Below are positions 17,025 to 24,825 of a stretch of 64,000 nucleotides of DNA, piece by piece. A program made the position numbers and the translations under genes. Positions within the stretch are counted from its first letter, which is position 1; each line of letters starts with the position of its first letter. A model generated the notes under the pieces. The model saw nothing but the letters and a program-made list of their open reading frames with translations. It was not told where the DNA came from and ran no database searches. The DNA is from JACPFV01 sp038043245 (GTDB taxonomy: Bacteria > Pseudomonadota > Gammaproteobacteria > Nevskiales > Nevskiaceae): assembly GCA_038043245.1 (NCBI GenBank), contig JBBTCH010000002.1:186001-250000 (forward strand), in the 5' to 3' direction.

Positions 17025-18200
17025 ATGGAGTTTCAGGACGACCAGCGACGATTGCAGGATCTGCGCCAGCGCGTGCCGGTGGACGCGGCGCTGCTGCTGA
17101 CGCGCGAGCAGCCCGAGCGCGTGGCGAAGCTGCTGGCGCTGCTGCCACGCCATTTCGCCGTGCAGGTGGCTGCACATCTGCCTGAGGAATTGCGCCCGGC
17201 CGAACTTGCCACCGATGCGGAAAAAACCGAGAGCGGCACCGTCGCCAATCTGACCGAGCTGACCGCCGGCGTGCTGCCGTTGACGCACAGCGTGCAGCAG
17301 GCGATCGACTGGTTGCGCGCGCAGGAAACGGCGCATGACCTGACCTATCTGTATGTCACCGACGGCGCACAGCGTCTGTGTGGCCTGGTGGTGATGCGCG
17401 ACCTGCTGCTGGCGCGGCCGGAGCAGCTGCTCAGCGAGATCATGCTGAAGTCGCCGTTCACGCTGAGCCCGGAGATGTCGCAGAGCGAGGCGATCCAGGC
17501 CGCCGTCCGGCGCCACTATCCGGTGTATCCGGTGGTGGACGCGCAGGGCAAATTGACCGGCATCGTCCGCGGTTACCGCTTGTTCGAACAGCAGGCGATC
17601 GAGATCTCCGCGCAGTCCGGCCGCATGGTCGGCGTCAACGAGGAAGAGCGTGTGGCCACCAGCCTGTGGGATGCGTTCCGGCTGCGTCACCCGTGGCTGC
17701 AGATCAATCTGTTGACGGCGTTCCTCGCCGGCGGCGTGGTCAGCCTGTTCGAGGACACCATCACGCAGATCGTCGCGCTCGCCGCGTTCCTGCCGATCCT
17801 CGCCGGCCAGAGCGGCAACACCGGCTGCCAGGCGCTGGCGATCACGCTGCGCGGCATCACGCTCGGCGACATCGACGGTTATCCGGTGGCCAAGCTGATC
17901 ACCAAGGAAGTCACACTCGGCGCGGTCAATGGCCTGTTCACCGGCTGCGTCGCCGGTTTTGCGATGTGGATGTTTGCCGGCGGCTTCGGCAATCACCAGG
18001 CGCTGCAGCTCGGTGCGGTGATCGCACTCGCCATGATCGGCTCGTGCATGGCCAGCGGGTTCTTCGGCGTGATGGTGCCGCTGACGCTGCGCCGGTTCGG
18101 TGCCGATCCTTCGACGGCCTCGTCCATCTTCCTCACCACGGGTACCGACATTGCCGGGATGGGCCTGATGCTCTTCTTGGCAACGACGCTCGTCCTTTGA
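17025..18200 (+). CDS. mgtE: MgtE-family magnesium transporter
   Basis: A 391-residue protein, shorter than the roughly 450 residues usual for MgtE because the cytoplasmic N domain is reduced. It has a short helical N domain, a CBS pair (residues about 90-210; LTYLYVTDGAQRLCGLVVMRDLL and HYPVYPVVDAQGKLTGIV) and five C-terminal membrane helices with the pore motif AGQSGNTGCQALAITLRGITLGD and the late GTDIAGMGLMLFLATTL. MgtE is a Mg2+-gated channel of the inner membrane, and the CBS/N domains close it at high Mg2+. A decayed copy of the gene's 3' end follows it. No M-box riboswitch was recognised upstream. Confidence 0.92.
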   Translation: MEFQDDQRRLQDLRQRVPVDAALLLTREQPERVAKLLALLPRHFAVQVAAHLPEELRPAELATDAEKTESGTVANLTELTAGVLPLTHSVQQAIDWLRAQETAHDLTYLYVTDGAQRLCGLVVMRDLLLARPEQLLSEIMLKSPFTLSPEMSQSEAIQAAVRRHYPVYPVVDAQGKLTGIVRGYRLFEQQAIEISAQSGRMVGVNEEERVATSLWDAFRLRHPWLQINLLTAFLAGGVVSLFEDTITQIVALAAFLPILAGQSGNTGCQALAITLRGITLGDIDGYPVAKLITKEVTLGAVNGLFTGCVAGFAMWMFAGGFGNHQALQLGAVIALAMIGSCMASGFFGVMVPLTLRRFGADPSTASSIFLTTGTDIAGMGLMLFLATTLVL

Positions 18201-18203
18201 TGA

Positions 18204-18341
18204 ACGGCCTTCACGGTGGCAATGTCTGCGCCGACTCGTTTTGGCGCCGATCCCGCTGCGCGGGGCCCTCGGCGTGAACTCGCGTCGCCACATCTTGGAA
18301 TGGGATTGATGCTGTTCCTCGCCACAACGCTGGTTTTGTAG
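18204..18341 (+). pseudogene. Decayed 3' remnant of a second mgtE gene
   Basis: Downstream of mgtE the stretch ending in TAG at 18339-18341 reads TRFGADPAA at 18234-18260, then about 14 scrambled codons, then GMGLMLFLATTLVL and a stop. Intact mgtE reads RRFGADPST, then 15 codons, then the same GMGLMLFLATTLVL. Over the last 14 codons the proteins are identical, but the DNA differs at about 12 of 42 positions, all synonymous. It is therefore a diverged mgtE tail and not a recent duplication. The next gene's GTG follows immediately after this TAG, as if this were the original operon junction. Confidence 0.75.
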
Positions 18342-19085
18342 GTGCTGATCTGGCTGATCGCCGCCACGGGGTTTTTCACTGCGGCGCTGTCGGGCGTCGC
18401 CGGAGTCGGCGGTGGCACCATCCTCATCGGCGTGCTGTTCGCGCTCGGGCTGGCGCCGACCAGCGCGGTGCCCTTGCTGGCGACCGCGCAACTGGTTTCC
18501 AATTTTTCGCGCACGCTGGCTTATCTCAGGCACGTCGAGTGGCGCGCGCTGTTCTGGTTCTCGCTGACCGGCATCCCCGCGCCGTTCCTGGTCGCGCCCT
18601 ACGTGGCGGCAATGGATATCAACCTTATCCGCTTGATCCTTGCCGGCTTCATCCTGGTGTCACTGGTGCCGACCCCAAAAGGTGAAGAGCCGATCCCGGA
18701 GATCCCGGCGCTGCTGCTGGCCGGGTTTCTCAACGGCAGCGTCGGCATGTTCGTCGGTGCAACAGGATTATTTGTCGGCCGTTTGTTCCTGCGGCCGGAA
18801 TGGAAGAAAGAGACGGTCATCGGCACGCTGGCGCTGTGCCAGACGCTGGGTCACGCGCTCAAGGTCATCGCCTATGGCAGCGTCGGCTTCACCGTGTTCG
18901 CGCAAACCGACCTGCTGCTGCCGCTGCTCGCCGCGGTGATCGCCGGCACCGGTGCTGGACGTATGCTGAATCGTTATCTCAGCGAAGATTTGTTCCGGCG
19001 CTTGTTCAAATCACTGCTGCTGGCGCTTTCGCTTAAATTGGTTTTCGACGGCCTGGTAGGCTTTGGATGGATCGCATGGAACTGA
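18342..19085 (+). CDS. TSUP (TauE/SafE) family membrane transporter
   Basis: A 247-residue polytopic protein with about eight hydrophobic segments and the internal duplication of the TSUP family; each half carries a Gly-rich start (SGVAGVGGGTILIGVLFALG and GFLNGSVGMFVGATGLFVGR). Family members move sulfite, sulfonates or other small organic anions across the inner membrane. The GTG start directly follows the stop of the mgtE remnant, and the 3' end overlaps the thioesterase gene. The substrate cannot be predicted from sequence. Confidence 0.82.
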   Translation: MLIWLIAATGFFTAALSGVAGVGGGTILIGVLFALGLAPTSAVPLLATAQLVSNFSRTLAYLRHVEWRALFWFSLTGIPAPFLVAPYVAAMDINLIRLILAGFILVSLVPTPKGEEPIPEIPALLLAGFLNGSVGMFVGATGLFVGRLFLRPEWKKETVIGTLALCQTLGHALKVIAYGSVGFTVFAQTDLLLPLLAAVIAGTGAGRMLNRYLSEDLFRRLFKSLLLALSLKLVFDGLVGFGWIAWN

Positions 19086-19501
19086 AACTGACGGCGGAAC
19101 AACTCGAAAAACTCATCCACATGGGTTTTCCTTCGAGGGAAGCTTTCATGCGCGTCGAGGATCTGAAGCTCAACTTCGCGCGCGTCCGCATGCTCTATAA
19201 AAAATGGATGCTGCGGCCGGGCAACGTACTGTCCGGTCCAACGATCTTCACCGCCGCCGATATCGGCATGTATGTCTGCGTGATGGCGCATATCGGCCCC
19301 GAGCTGATGGCAGTGACCAGCGACATGACCCTGCATTTTATCAACAAGGGCGCGCCTGGCGACCTGATCGCCGACACACGCCTGCTCAAACTCGGCCGCA
19401 AGCTGGCGGTGATGGACGTGGCCGTGTTCAGTTCGGCGGCGCCGGAGACGATGATCGCCCACATCAGCGGCAGTTACGCGCTGCCGCAGCCTAAAAAATA
19501 G
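19067..19501 (+). CDS. PaaI-like hotdog-fold thioesterase
   Basis: A 144-residue single hotdog domain. The central helix and catalytic strand are seen in GPTIFTAADIGMYVCVMAHIG (residues about 58-78), followed by LMAVTSDMTLHFINKGAPGDLIADTRLLKLGRKLAVMDVAVF, the usual PaaI-type order. Members hydrolyse acyl-CoA thioesters in the cytoplasm; the acidic residue in TAADIG is the likely catalytic group. The ATG at 19067 overlaps the TSUP gene by 19 bases; ATG 19076 is an alternative. The overlap indicates co-translation with the transporter. Confidence 0.78.
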   Translation: MDRMELKLTAEQLEKLIHMGFPSREAFMRVEDLKLNFARVRMLYKKWMLRPGNVLSGPTIFTAADIGMYVCVMAHIGPELMAVTSDMTLHFINKGAPGDLIADTRLLKLGRKLAVMDVAVFSSAAPETMIAHISGSYALPQPKK

Positions 19502-19521
19502 GGCGCGCTTCTAAAGCCGCT

Positions 19522-20505
19522 TCAGAGATAGCCGCGGCGACGGAAGAAGTAGACGAGGACAGAACCGACCACCACCAGACCGCCCAGCACGGCGAAGTAT
19601 CCGTAGCGCCAGGACAGCTCCGGCATGTTCTGGAAGTTCATGCCGTAGATGCCGGTGATCAGCGTCAGCGGGAAGAACAGCGCGGACATCACGGTCAGCG
19701 TGCGCATGACGCGGTTGGTCTGGTGCGACACCGACGCGAAATGCAGCTGCACCGCCACTTCGACGTCCTTCTGCAGCGAATCGCCGTGCGACATCACGCG
19801 CTGGATATGCTCGCGCAAGTCGTTGAGGCGGATGCGCTGCTTGTCGGTCAGCTCGCCGCGCATGTCGCGCTTCCAAGCGTCGATGGTGTCGAGGTTGTGC
19901 TCGCACAGCAATTCCAGCGCGTGCGCCTGCTTGCGGTAATGCAGCAGGTCCTGCCAGTCCTCAAACGGGTTTTTCGGATCGAGCAGCGCGTCCTGCACGC
20001 CTTCGAGCTGGTGTTCCAGCTCGTCGGTGATGGTCAGATAACGGTCCACCATCGCATCGAGGATCGAGTGCACCAGGCCGAACGGCGTGCTCGGGAAGCG
20101 CAGCTTGGTTTCGCAGAACTTGCGCTTGATGAGTTCGAACGCGTTGTTTTCCGGCGCGTGGATGCTGACCAGCAGGCGGTCGAAGATGAAGAACGCGGCG
20201 GACTTGGTGACGATCAGGTTGCGCGTCGTGCTCTCGCCTTCGCAGTCCTCCGGCACTAGGCCCTGGAAGATGACCATGTCGTAGTCTTCGGTGGTGTCGA
20301 AGAACGACGGGTGGTCGCCGTTGAAGCTGTCGGCGACGTGGGCGTCGTGGATGCTGGCCTGCACCAGCGGCTCGATGTGCGTCGGCCAGGTGCCGGCCTC
20401 GGCGCGGGTGAAGTCGAACCAGACAAAGCCTTCGTCCGGAAGGCGATCGACGCGTTCCAGCCGCTGGGGCATTTCCCCCAGACGGCTGAACGAGTAGATC
20501 TGCAT
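19522..20505 (-). CDS. corA: CorA-family magnesium/divalent-cation transporter
   Basis: A 327-residue protein with a large N-terminal cytoplasmic alpha/beta domain, a long stalk helix (residues about 190-265) and two C-terminal membrane helices. The first membrane helix ends with the signature YGMNFQNMPE (GMN motif), followed by RYGYFAVLGGLVVVGSVLVYFF and a basic tail RRRGYL. CorA pentamers conduct Mg2+ (also Co2+ or Ni2+) into the cell. It lies on the opposite strand from mgtE, about 1.3 kb away, so this region carries two unrelated Mg2+ systems. The N-terminus is of the ZntB/CorA-II style, so an efflux role is possible. Confidence 0.88.
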   Translation of the reverse strand: MQIYSFSRLGEMPQRLERVDRLPDEGFVWFDFTRAEAGTWPTHIEPLVQASIHDAHVADSFNGDHPSFFDTTEDYDMVIFQGLVPEDCEGESTTRNLIVTKSAAFFIFDRLLVSIHAPENNAFELIKRKFCETKLRFPSTPFGLVHSILDAMVDRYLTITDELEHQLEGVQDALLDPKNPFEDWQDLLHYRKQAHALELLCEHNLDTIDAWKRDMRGELTDKQRIRLNDLREHIQRVMSHGDSLQKDVEVAVQLHFASVSHQTNRVMRTLTVMSALFFPLTLITGIYGMNFQNMPELSWRYGYFAVLGGLVVVGSVLVYFFRRRGYL

Positions 20506-20533
20506 ATGCGGTTCCGGCGAATGCCGGACGCCC

Positions 20534-21511
20534 TTATTTCAAAAGATCTTCAATCGCCGCGCGTTCCTCGCGCAGCTCGGCGTCGCTGGCGTCCATGCGC
20601 GCACGCGAGAAGGCGTCCACGGTCAGGCCCTGGACGATCTCGTACTTACCGTTCTTGGTCGTGCACGGATAGCCATAGACGATGCCGGGCTTGATGCCAT
20701 AGCTGCCGTCCGACGGCACCGCCATCGACACCCATTTGCCTTCGGTGCCGAGCGCCCAGTCGCGCATGTGGTCCACCGCAGCGCTGGCGGCGCTGGCGGC
20801 CGAGGAAAGCCCGCGCGCCTTGATGATGGCGGCGCCGCGCTGCTGCACCGTGGGGATGAAATCTTTTTCAATCCATTCCTGGTTGACCAGCGATTTCGCC
20901 GGCTGGCCTTTGACCACGCAGTGAGTGATGTCCGGATACTGCGTCGAGCTGTGATTGCCCCAGATGATCATCTTCTCGATCTCATTCGGGTGCGTGCCGG
21001 TCTTGGCACCGAGCTGCGACAGCGCGCGGTTGTGGTCGAGCCGCACCATGGCGTGGAACTGCTTGGCGTCGAGTTTCTTGGCGTTGCTGGCGGCGATCAG
21101 CGCGTTGGTGTTGGCCGGGTTACCGACCACCAGCACCTTGACGTCGCGGCTGGCCTTGTCCGACAGCGCCTTGCCCTGCGGCCCGAAGATGCTGCCGTTG
21201 GCGGCGAGCAGATCCTTGCGCTCCATGCCAGGGCCGCGCGGACGCGCACCGACCAGCAGTGCGTAATCGGTGCCGTCAAACGCCTCTTCCGGCTTGGCGG
21301 TGGCGACCACGCCCTGCACCAGCGGGAAGGCGCAGTCGTCGATCTCCATCACCGTACCCTTGAGCTTTTCCAGCGAGTCCGGGATGTCGAGCAGCTGCAG
21401 GATCACCGGCTGGTCGGGCCCGAGCATGGAGCCGGAGGCGATGCGGAAAATCAGCGAGTAGGCGATCTGGCCTGCGGCGCCAGTGACGGCGACTTTGACG
21501 GGTTTCTTCAT
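20534..21511 (-). CDS. mdh: Malate dehydrogenase, NAD-dependent
   Basis: A 325-residue enzyme with the Rossmann start VKVAVTGAAGQIAYSLIFRIASG, the substrate-binding loop VGARPRGPGMERKDLL, VVGNPANTNALIAA, MVRLDHNRALSQL and the catalytic His in IIWGNHSSTQYPD. It is the cytosolic-type Mdh common in beta- and some gammaproteobacteria, catalysing malate/oxaloacetate interconversion in the TCA cycle. The gene is monocistronic and lies 28 bases upstream of corA on the same strand. The gap holds a small hairpin (CCGGC-GAAT-GCCGG, 20514-20527) without a clear U-tract. Confidence 0.96.
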   Translation of the reverse strand: MKKPVKVAVTGAAGQIAYSLIFRIASGSMLGPDQPVILQLLDIPDSLEKLKGTVMEIDDCAFPLVQGVVATAKPEEAFDGTDYALLVGARPRGPGMERKDLLAANGSIFGPQGKALSDKASRDVKVLVVGNPANTNALIAASNAKKLDAKQFHAMVRLDHNRALSQLGAKTGTHPNEIEKMIIWGNHSSTQYPDITHCVVKGQPAKSLVNQEWIEKDFIPTVQQRGAAIIKARGLSSAASAASAAVDHMRDWALGTEGKWVSMAVPSDGSYGIKPGIVYGYPCTTKNGKYEIVQGLTVDAFSRARMDASDAELREERAAIEDLLK

Positions 21512-21569
21512 GGAGTTATTCCGTGTTCGAGAGAAAAGTCAGGGGCGCGAATTATATGCCGCCTCAACA

Positions 21570-23603
21570 TCAAAAAAGGTCGGCAGGATCCACGTCTATC
21601 GACCAGCGCACTTTGCGCGCCGTCGGCAGCTCATCGAGCATGGGGACGACATCGGTCAACAGTTTCTGCAATGCGCCGCGGCTCGTGGATTGCAGCAACA
21701 GGTGTACACGGCAACGCCCTGCACGACGCGCCATCGGCGCCGGCGCCGGACCCAGCACCGTCACGCGTTCTGATTTCAGCAGCGGTTTGGCTTCGAAGAG
21801 AAATTGTTTGGCAGCCGGTTCCTGCAAGGCGTCGGCGCGCAGCAGCGCCAGATACCCATGCGGCGGCAGGCCTGCGCCTTTGCGTTCGGCGAGCAGCTGC
21901 TGCACAAGGCCGTCGTAGCCTTCGCGCAATAATTTTTGCAGCGCCGCGTGCTGGGGTTCGCGCGTCTGCAGAATCACTTCGCCCGGGCGGGTCTGTCCTG
22001 AGCCTGTCGAAGGGCCACGCCCAGCGCGGCCGGAGACCTGGGTCAGCAGCTGGCCCATGCGCTCGATCGCGCGGAAATCCGCCCCGAACAAGGCCTGATC
22101 CGCGTTGACGATACCGACAAACGAGAGGTCGGCGAAGTCATGGCCCTTGGCCAGCATCTGTGTGCCGACCAGGATGCGGATCTTTTTGCTGCGCACATCA
22201 GCGAGCAGACGCGTCCATTCGCCGCGCTTGCGCATGCGGTCGGAATCGAAACGCTCCAGCCGGTATTGCGGGAAACGCGCCGTCAGTGCGTCTTCGATGC
22301 GCTCGGTGCCTTCGCCGACCGGCAGCAATTCGGTGCCGCCGCATTCTCCGCAGCGGGCCGGCACCGGCTTTTCAGAACCGCATTGATGGCACAGCAGCAG
22401 ACGCCGCGACCGATGCAGGGTCATGCGCACATCGCAATGCCTGCAGACCGCAGTCCAGCCGCAGGTGCCGCACCACAACACCGGCGCATAGCCACGGCGG
22501 TTGATGAACAGCAGCGCCTGTCCGCCGGACTCCAGATTCGCGCTCAAACGCTCCAGCAACGGCTCCGACAACCCATGCGTCAGTTCCAGCGCGCGGATAT
22601 CGAGCACCTGCACCTTGGGGACGGCCGACGCGTTGACGCGTTGCATCAGACGCAGATGCCGATAGCGTCCGGCCTGTGCGTTGGCCAGGGATTCCAGCGA
22701 AGGCGTGGCGCTGCCGAGGATCACCGGCACGCCGAGTTTCTGTGCGCGCAGGATCGCCACGTCGCGGGCGTGATAGCGCAGGCCTTCCTGCTGTTTGAAT
22801 GACGTGTCGTGCTCCTCGTCCACCACGATCAGGCCCAGACGCGCGAACGGCAGGAACACCGCCGAGCGCGTGCCAACGATGATCTTGATCTCGCCCGAAC
22901 GCACGCCGAGCCAGGTGTGCGCGCGCTCGGCTTCGGTCATGCCGGAGTGGTAACTCGCAACACTCGCGCCGAGGCGCGCGGCGAATCGCTCCAGCAGCTG
23001 CGGCGTCAGGCCGATCTCCGGACACAGCACCAGCACTTGCTCGTCGCGCGCAACGCAGTCTTCAGCGCGGCGCAGATACAGCTCGGTTTTGCCACTGCCG
23101 GTGACGCCCTGCAACAGGCTTACGCCAAACCCGCTGCCGGCAGCGAGCGCGTTCAGCGCGGCGTTTTGTTCTTCGGTCAGTCTGGGCGGCCCTTCGCCAA
23201 GCTCAGGACGGGCTGCTCTGGATGTCGCAGCCATCTTGGCTGAACGTGGCCGCAGCTTTGTGCCCTGCCGCAGCGGTCCCGGCAACGCCGCAGCGATCAC
23301 TTCGCCGATCGGATGCTGGTAGTAATCCGCGGTCCAGCACAGCAGCTGCAGCAGGTCGCCCGGCAACAGAGGCTCGGCATCGAGAACTTCCTCAATGGGC
23401 TTATAAACGTGCCCGGCACCGCGTTCGCGGCGCGGCTTTTCGAGCACCACACCGACGATGCGCCGACGCCCGAAAGGAACCCGGACGCGCATGCCCGGCA
23501 CCAGCCCGGGATTAGCGCCGTCAGACATCGAATTGGGCACCAAATAATCAAACTGGCGGTAAAGGGGCGTATCTACCCCCACGGCGACCAGATTCAGGCT
23601 CAT
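21570..23603 (-). CDS. priA: Primosomal replication restart helicase PriA
   Basis: A 677-residue protein. An N-terminal DNA-binding domain is followed by the SF2 helicase core: Walker A GVTGSGKTELYLRRAE, DEEHD box (VVDEEHDTSFKQQEG), and motifs V-VI (GTQMLAKGHDF; SGRAGRG). The zinc-binding module lies between the helicase lobes (WCGTCGW, CRHC, CHQCGS, CGECGG). PriA reloads the replisome at collapsed forks. ATG 23603 is chosen because the longer frame adds a non-homologous leader. Two REP-like repeats lie in frame within the gene (21993-22016 and 23188-23213) and lengthen surface loops. An AT-rich gap with a DnaA-box-like 9-mer lies upstream. Confidence 0.94.
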   Translation of the reverse strand: MSLNLVAVGVDTPLYRQFDYLVPNSMSDGANPGLVPGMRVRVPFGRRRIVGVVLEKPRRERGAGHVYKPIEEVLDAEPLLPGDLLQLLCWTADYYQHPIGEVIAAALPGPLRQGTKLRPRSAKMAATSRAARPELGEGPPRLTEEQNAALNALAAGSGFGVSLLQGVTGSGKTELYLRRAEDCVARDEQVLVLCPEIGLTPQLLERFAARLGASVASYHSGMTEAERAHTWLGVRSGEIKIIVGTRSAVFLPFARLGLIVVDEEHDTSFKQQEGLRYHARDVAILRAQKLGVPVILGSATPSLESLANAQAGRYRHLRLMQRVNASAVPKVQVLDIRALELTHGLSEPLLERLSANLESGGQALLFINRRGYAPVLWCGTCGWTAVCRHCDVRMTLHRSRRLLLCHQCGSEKPVPARCGECGGTELLPVGEGTERIEDALTARFPQYRLERFDSDRMRKRGEWTRLLADVRSKKIRILVGTQMLAKGHDFADLSFVGIVNADQALFGADFRAIERMGQLLTQVSGRAGRGPSTGSGQTRPGEVILQTREPQHAALQKLLREGYDGLVQQLLAERKGAGLPPHGYLALLRADALQEPAAKQFLFEAKPLLKSERVTVLGPAPAPMARRAGRCRVHLLLQSTSRGALQKLLTDVVPMLDELPTARKVRWSIDVDPADLF
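21993..22016. repeat. REP-like repeat within priA, C-terminal part
   Basis: A 24-base copy of a REP-like sequence with the core CCTGAGCCTGTCGAAGG. In the priA frame (minus strand) it encodes GPSTGSGQT between the conserved SGRAGRG motif and PGEVILQT. Other PriA proteins go almost directly from one to the other, so it appears as an in-frame insertion. Confidence 0.65.
23188..23213. repeat. REP-like repeat within priA, N-terminal linker
   Basis: A 26-base element starting GGCCCTTCGCCAAGCTCAGG on the plus strand, the reverse orientation of the copy near 22000. It encodes ARPELGEGP in the linker between the DNA-binding domain and the helicase core, a region that tolerates insertions. Confidence 0.6.
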
Positions 23604-23941
23604 GTGGGGTGTGGATAACTGTGGGGAAAACGATTTTGCGCCCTTGACAGCCCCGCGCACCTCTGTCGTCTGCACGGGCAAAGCAGGTCGAATTTGCAAA
23701 ATAACTTCATATAAATCATTGCGATAAACGATTGTTGCGCTGGTGTTTCACAACTGCGCTTGATATCACGCTGGATTTTTGTTTAGCCGCCGTGTGTGCA
23801 TAACGACCCTGTGTTTTACCGGGCAAGTCAACCCCTTTTTCTTCAGCGCGTTAGGTCGATACGCTCCAAAAATCGTAGCAAAAGCCCATCGTGAATCTAA
23901 GCCTGCCGATCAACCGCGAAACCACGTGCACAATAGCAGCC
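23604..23941. other. AT-rich intergenic region between priA and the sigma-factor gene
   Basis: This divergent gap must hold the promoters of priA (minus) and the sigma-factor operon (plus). It contains a perfect DnaA-box 9-mer, TGTGGATAA, at 23610-23618 and a one-mismatch copy, TGTGCATAA, at 23795-23803. The middle (about 23690-23790) is clearly AT-rich. A longer start for the sigma factor at GTG 23891 would shorten the gap. No other gene was seen. Confidence 0.5.
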
Positions 23942-24484
23942 GTGAACGACTCGGCGAGCGAATTGGACAGCTTTCTGGCCTCGGTCGAACGCCGCGCCCA
24001 GCGCATCGCCGAGATCGCCACCCGCGATCGCGACGAGGCGCTCGATATCGTGCAGGACTCGATGATCCAGCTGGCAAAAAAATATGCCGCACGGCCGGCG
24101 AGCGAATGGACCCCGTTGTTCTACCGCATCCTCAATAACAAGGTGCTCGACTGGCAGCGCCGCGGCACGGTGCGCAGGCGCGTGCTGTTCTGGCAGGACG
24201 ACAAGGCGGATGGCGATGACTTCAATCCGGCCGAGCTGGTCGCGGACATGTCCCAGCCCAATGCACAGGATCTGCTGCAACAGCAGCAGGCGATGCAAAA
24301 ACTCGAGGAGGCGTTGCGCGCACTGCCGGCGCGTCAGCGTGAAACGTTCACCCTGCGCATCTGGGAAGGGCTCTCGGTGGAAGATACCGCCAAAGCCATG
24401 GGCTGCTCCGATGGCAGCGTGAAGACACATTTATTCCGCGCACTGGCAACATTGCGCGAACAGTTGGAGGGCGTATGGAACTAG
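23942..24484 (+). CDS. ECF-type RNA polymerase sigma factor
   Basis: A 180-residue sigma-70-family protein with region 2 (RDRDEALDIVQDSMIQLAKKYA, then WTPLFYRILNNKVLDWQRR, residues about 30-80) and region 4 (ALRALPARQRETFTLRIWEGLSVEDTAKAMGCSDGSVKTHLFRALATLR), separated by an acidic linker. GTG 23942 is preferred since the conserved part begins at once; GTG 23891 is possible. It overlaps the next gene by 10 bases and heads a three-gene operon with a membrane protein and a DUF3106 protein. It probably directs an envelope-related response and is controlled by its downstream partner, by analogy with other ECF operons. Confidence 0.85.
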   Translation: MNDSASELDSFLASVERRAQRIAEIATRDRDEALDIVQDSMIQLAKKYAARPASEWTPLFYRILNNKVLDWQRRGTVRRRVLFWQDDKADGDDFNPAELVADMSQPNAQDLLQQQQAMQKLEEALRALPARQRETFTLRIWEGLSVEDTAKAMGCSDGSVKTHLFRALATLREQLEGVWN

Positions 24485-24825
24485 ACGAACAGGATCGCAA
24501 ATTTTCGCAAGCCGCCAAGCAGGCGCTGCGGCAGTCCGAACGCGCGCTGGATGCAACCACCACCGCGCGACTGCGCGCGGCGCGCGAGCAGGCGCTCGCG
24601 GCGGCGGCCAAACCGCGCTTGAACTGGAATTGGATGATGCCCACCGGCGCCGTCGCGGCGGCCCTGATGGTGTTCGCCCTGCTGCCCGGTCGCGCGCCCT
24701 TGGGCGAATCCGCCGCCGTGCCACGCGACGAAGCGATGGAAGTGATGCTCGACGACGTTGAGCCGGAGCTGGTTCAAGATTTGGAACTGTATGTCTGGCT
24801 GGAATTCGACGGAGACCCGGCCTGA
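24475..24825 (+). CDS. Single-pass membrane protein in anti-sigma position (DUF3619-like)
   Basis: A 116-residue protein. The first 47 residues are cytoplasmic, charged and helical (QDRKFSQAAKQALRQSERAL), followed by one membrane segment (MMPTGAVAAALMVFALLPG, residues about 53-71) and an acidic periplasmic tail (VMLDDVEPELVQDLELYVWLEFDGD). It starts inside the sigma-factor gene and its stop overlaps the DUF3106 start. Topology and position are those of a small anti-sigma factor, but no zinc-binding anti-sigma HxxxCxxC motif is present, so this role is only an inference. Confidence 0.6.
   Translation: MELDEQDRKFSQAAKQALRQSERALDATTTARLRAAREQALAAAAKPRLNWNWMMPTGAVAAALMVFALLPGRAPLGESAAVPRDEAMEVMLDDVEPELVQDLELYVWLEFDGDPA

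Noticed and set aside
18159..18341. Phage-type attachment site (e14/icd-like) with a restored gene tail in mgtE
   Set aside because: Site-specific integration needs an identical core. Here synonymous differences are spread along the whole tail, and homology to mgtE continues upstream in the second copy, so a decayed gene remnant explains it better. No integrase gene is nearby.
23604..23890. Chromosomal replication origin
   Set aside because: Only one perfect and one imperfect DnaA box were found, and dnaA, dnaN, gidA and parAB are absent from the surroundings.
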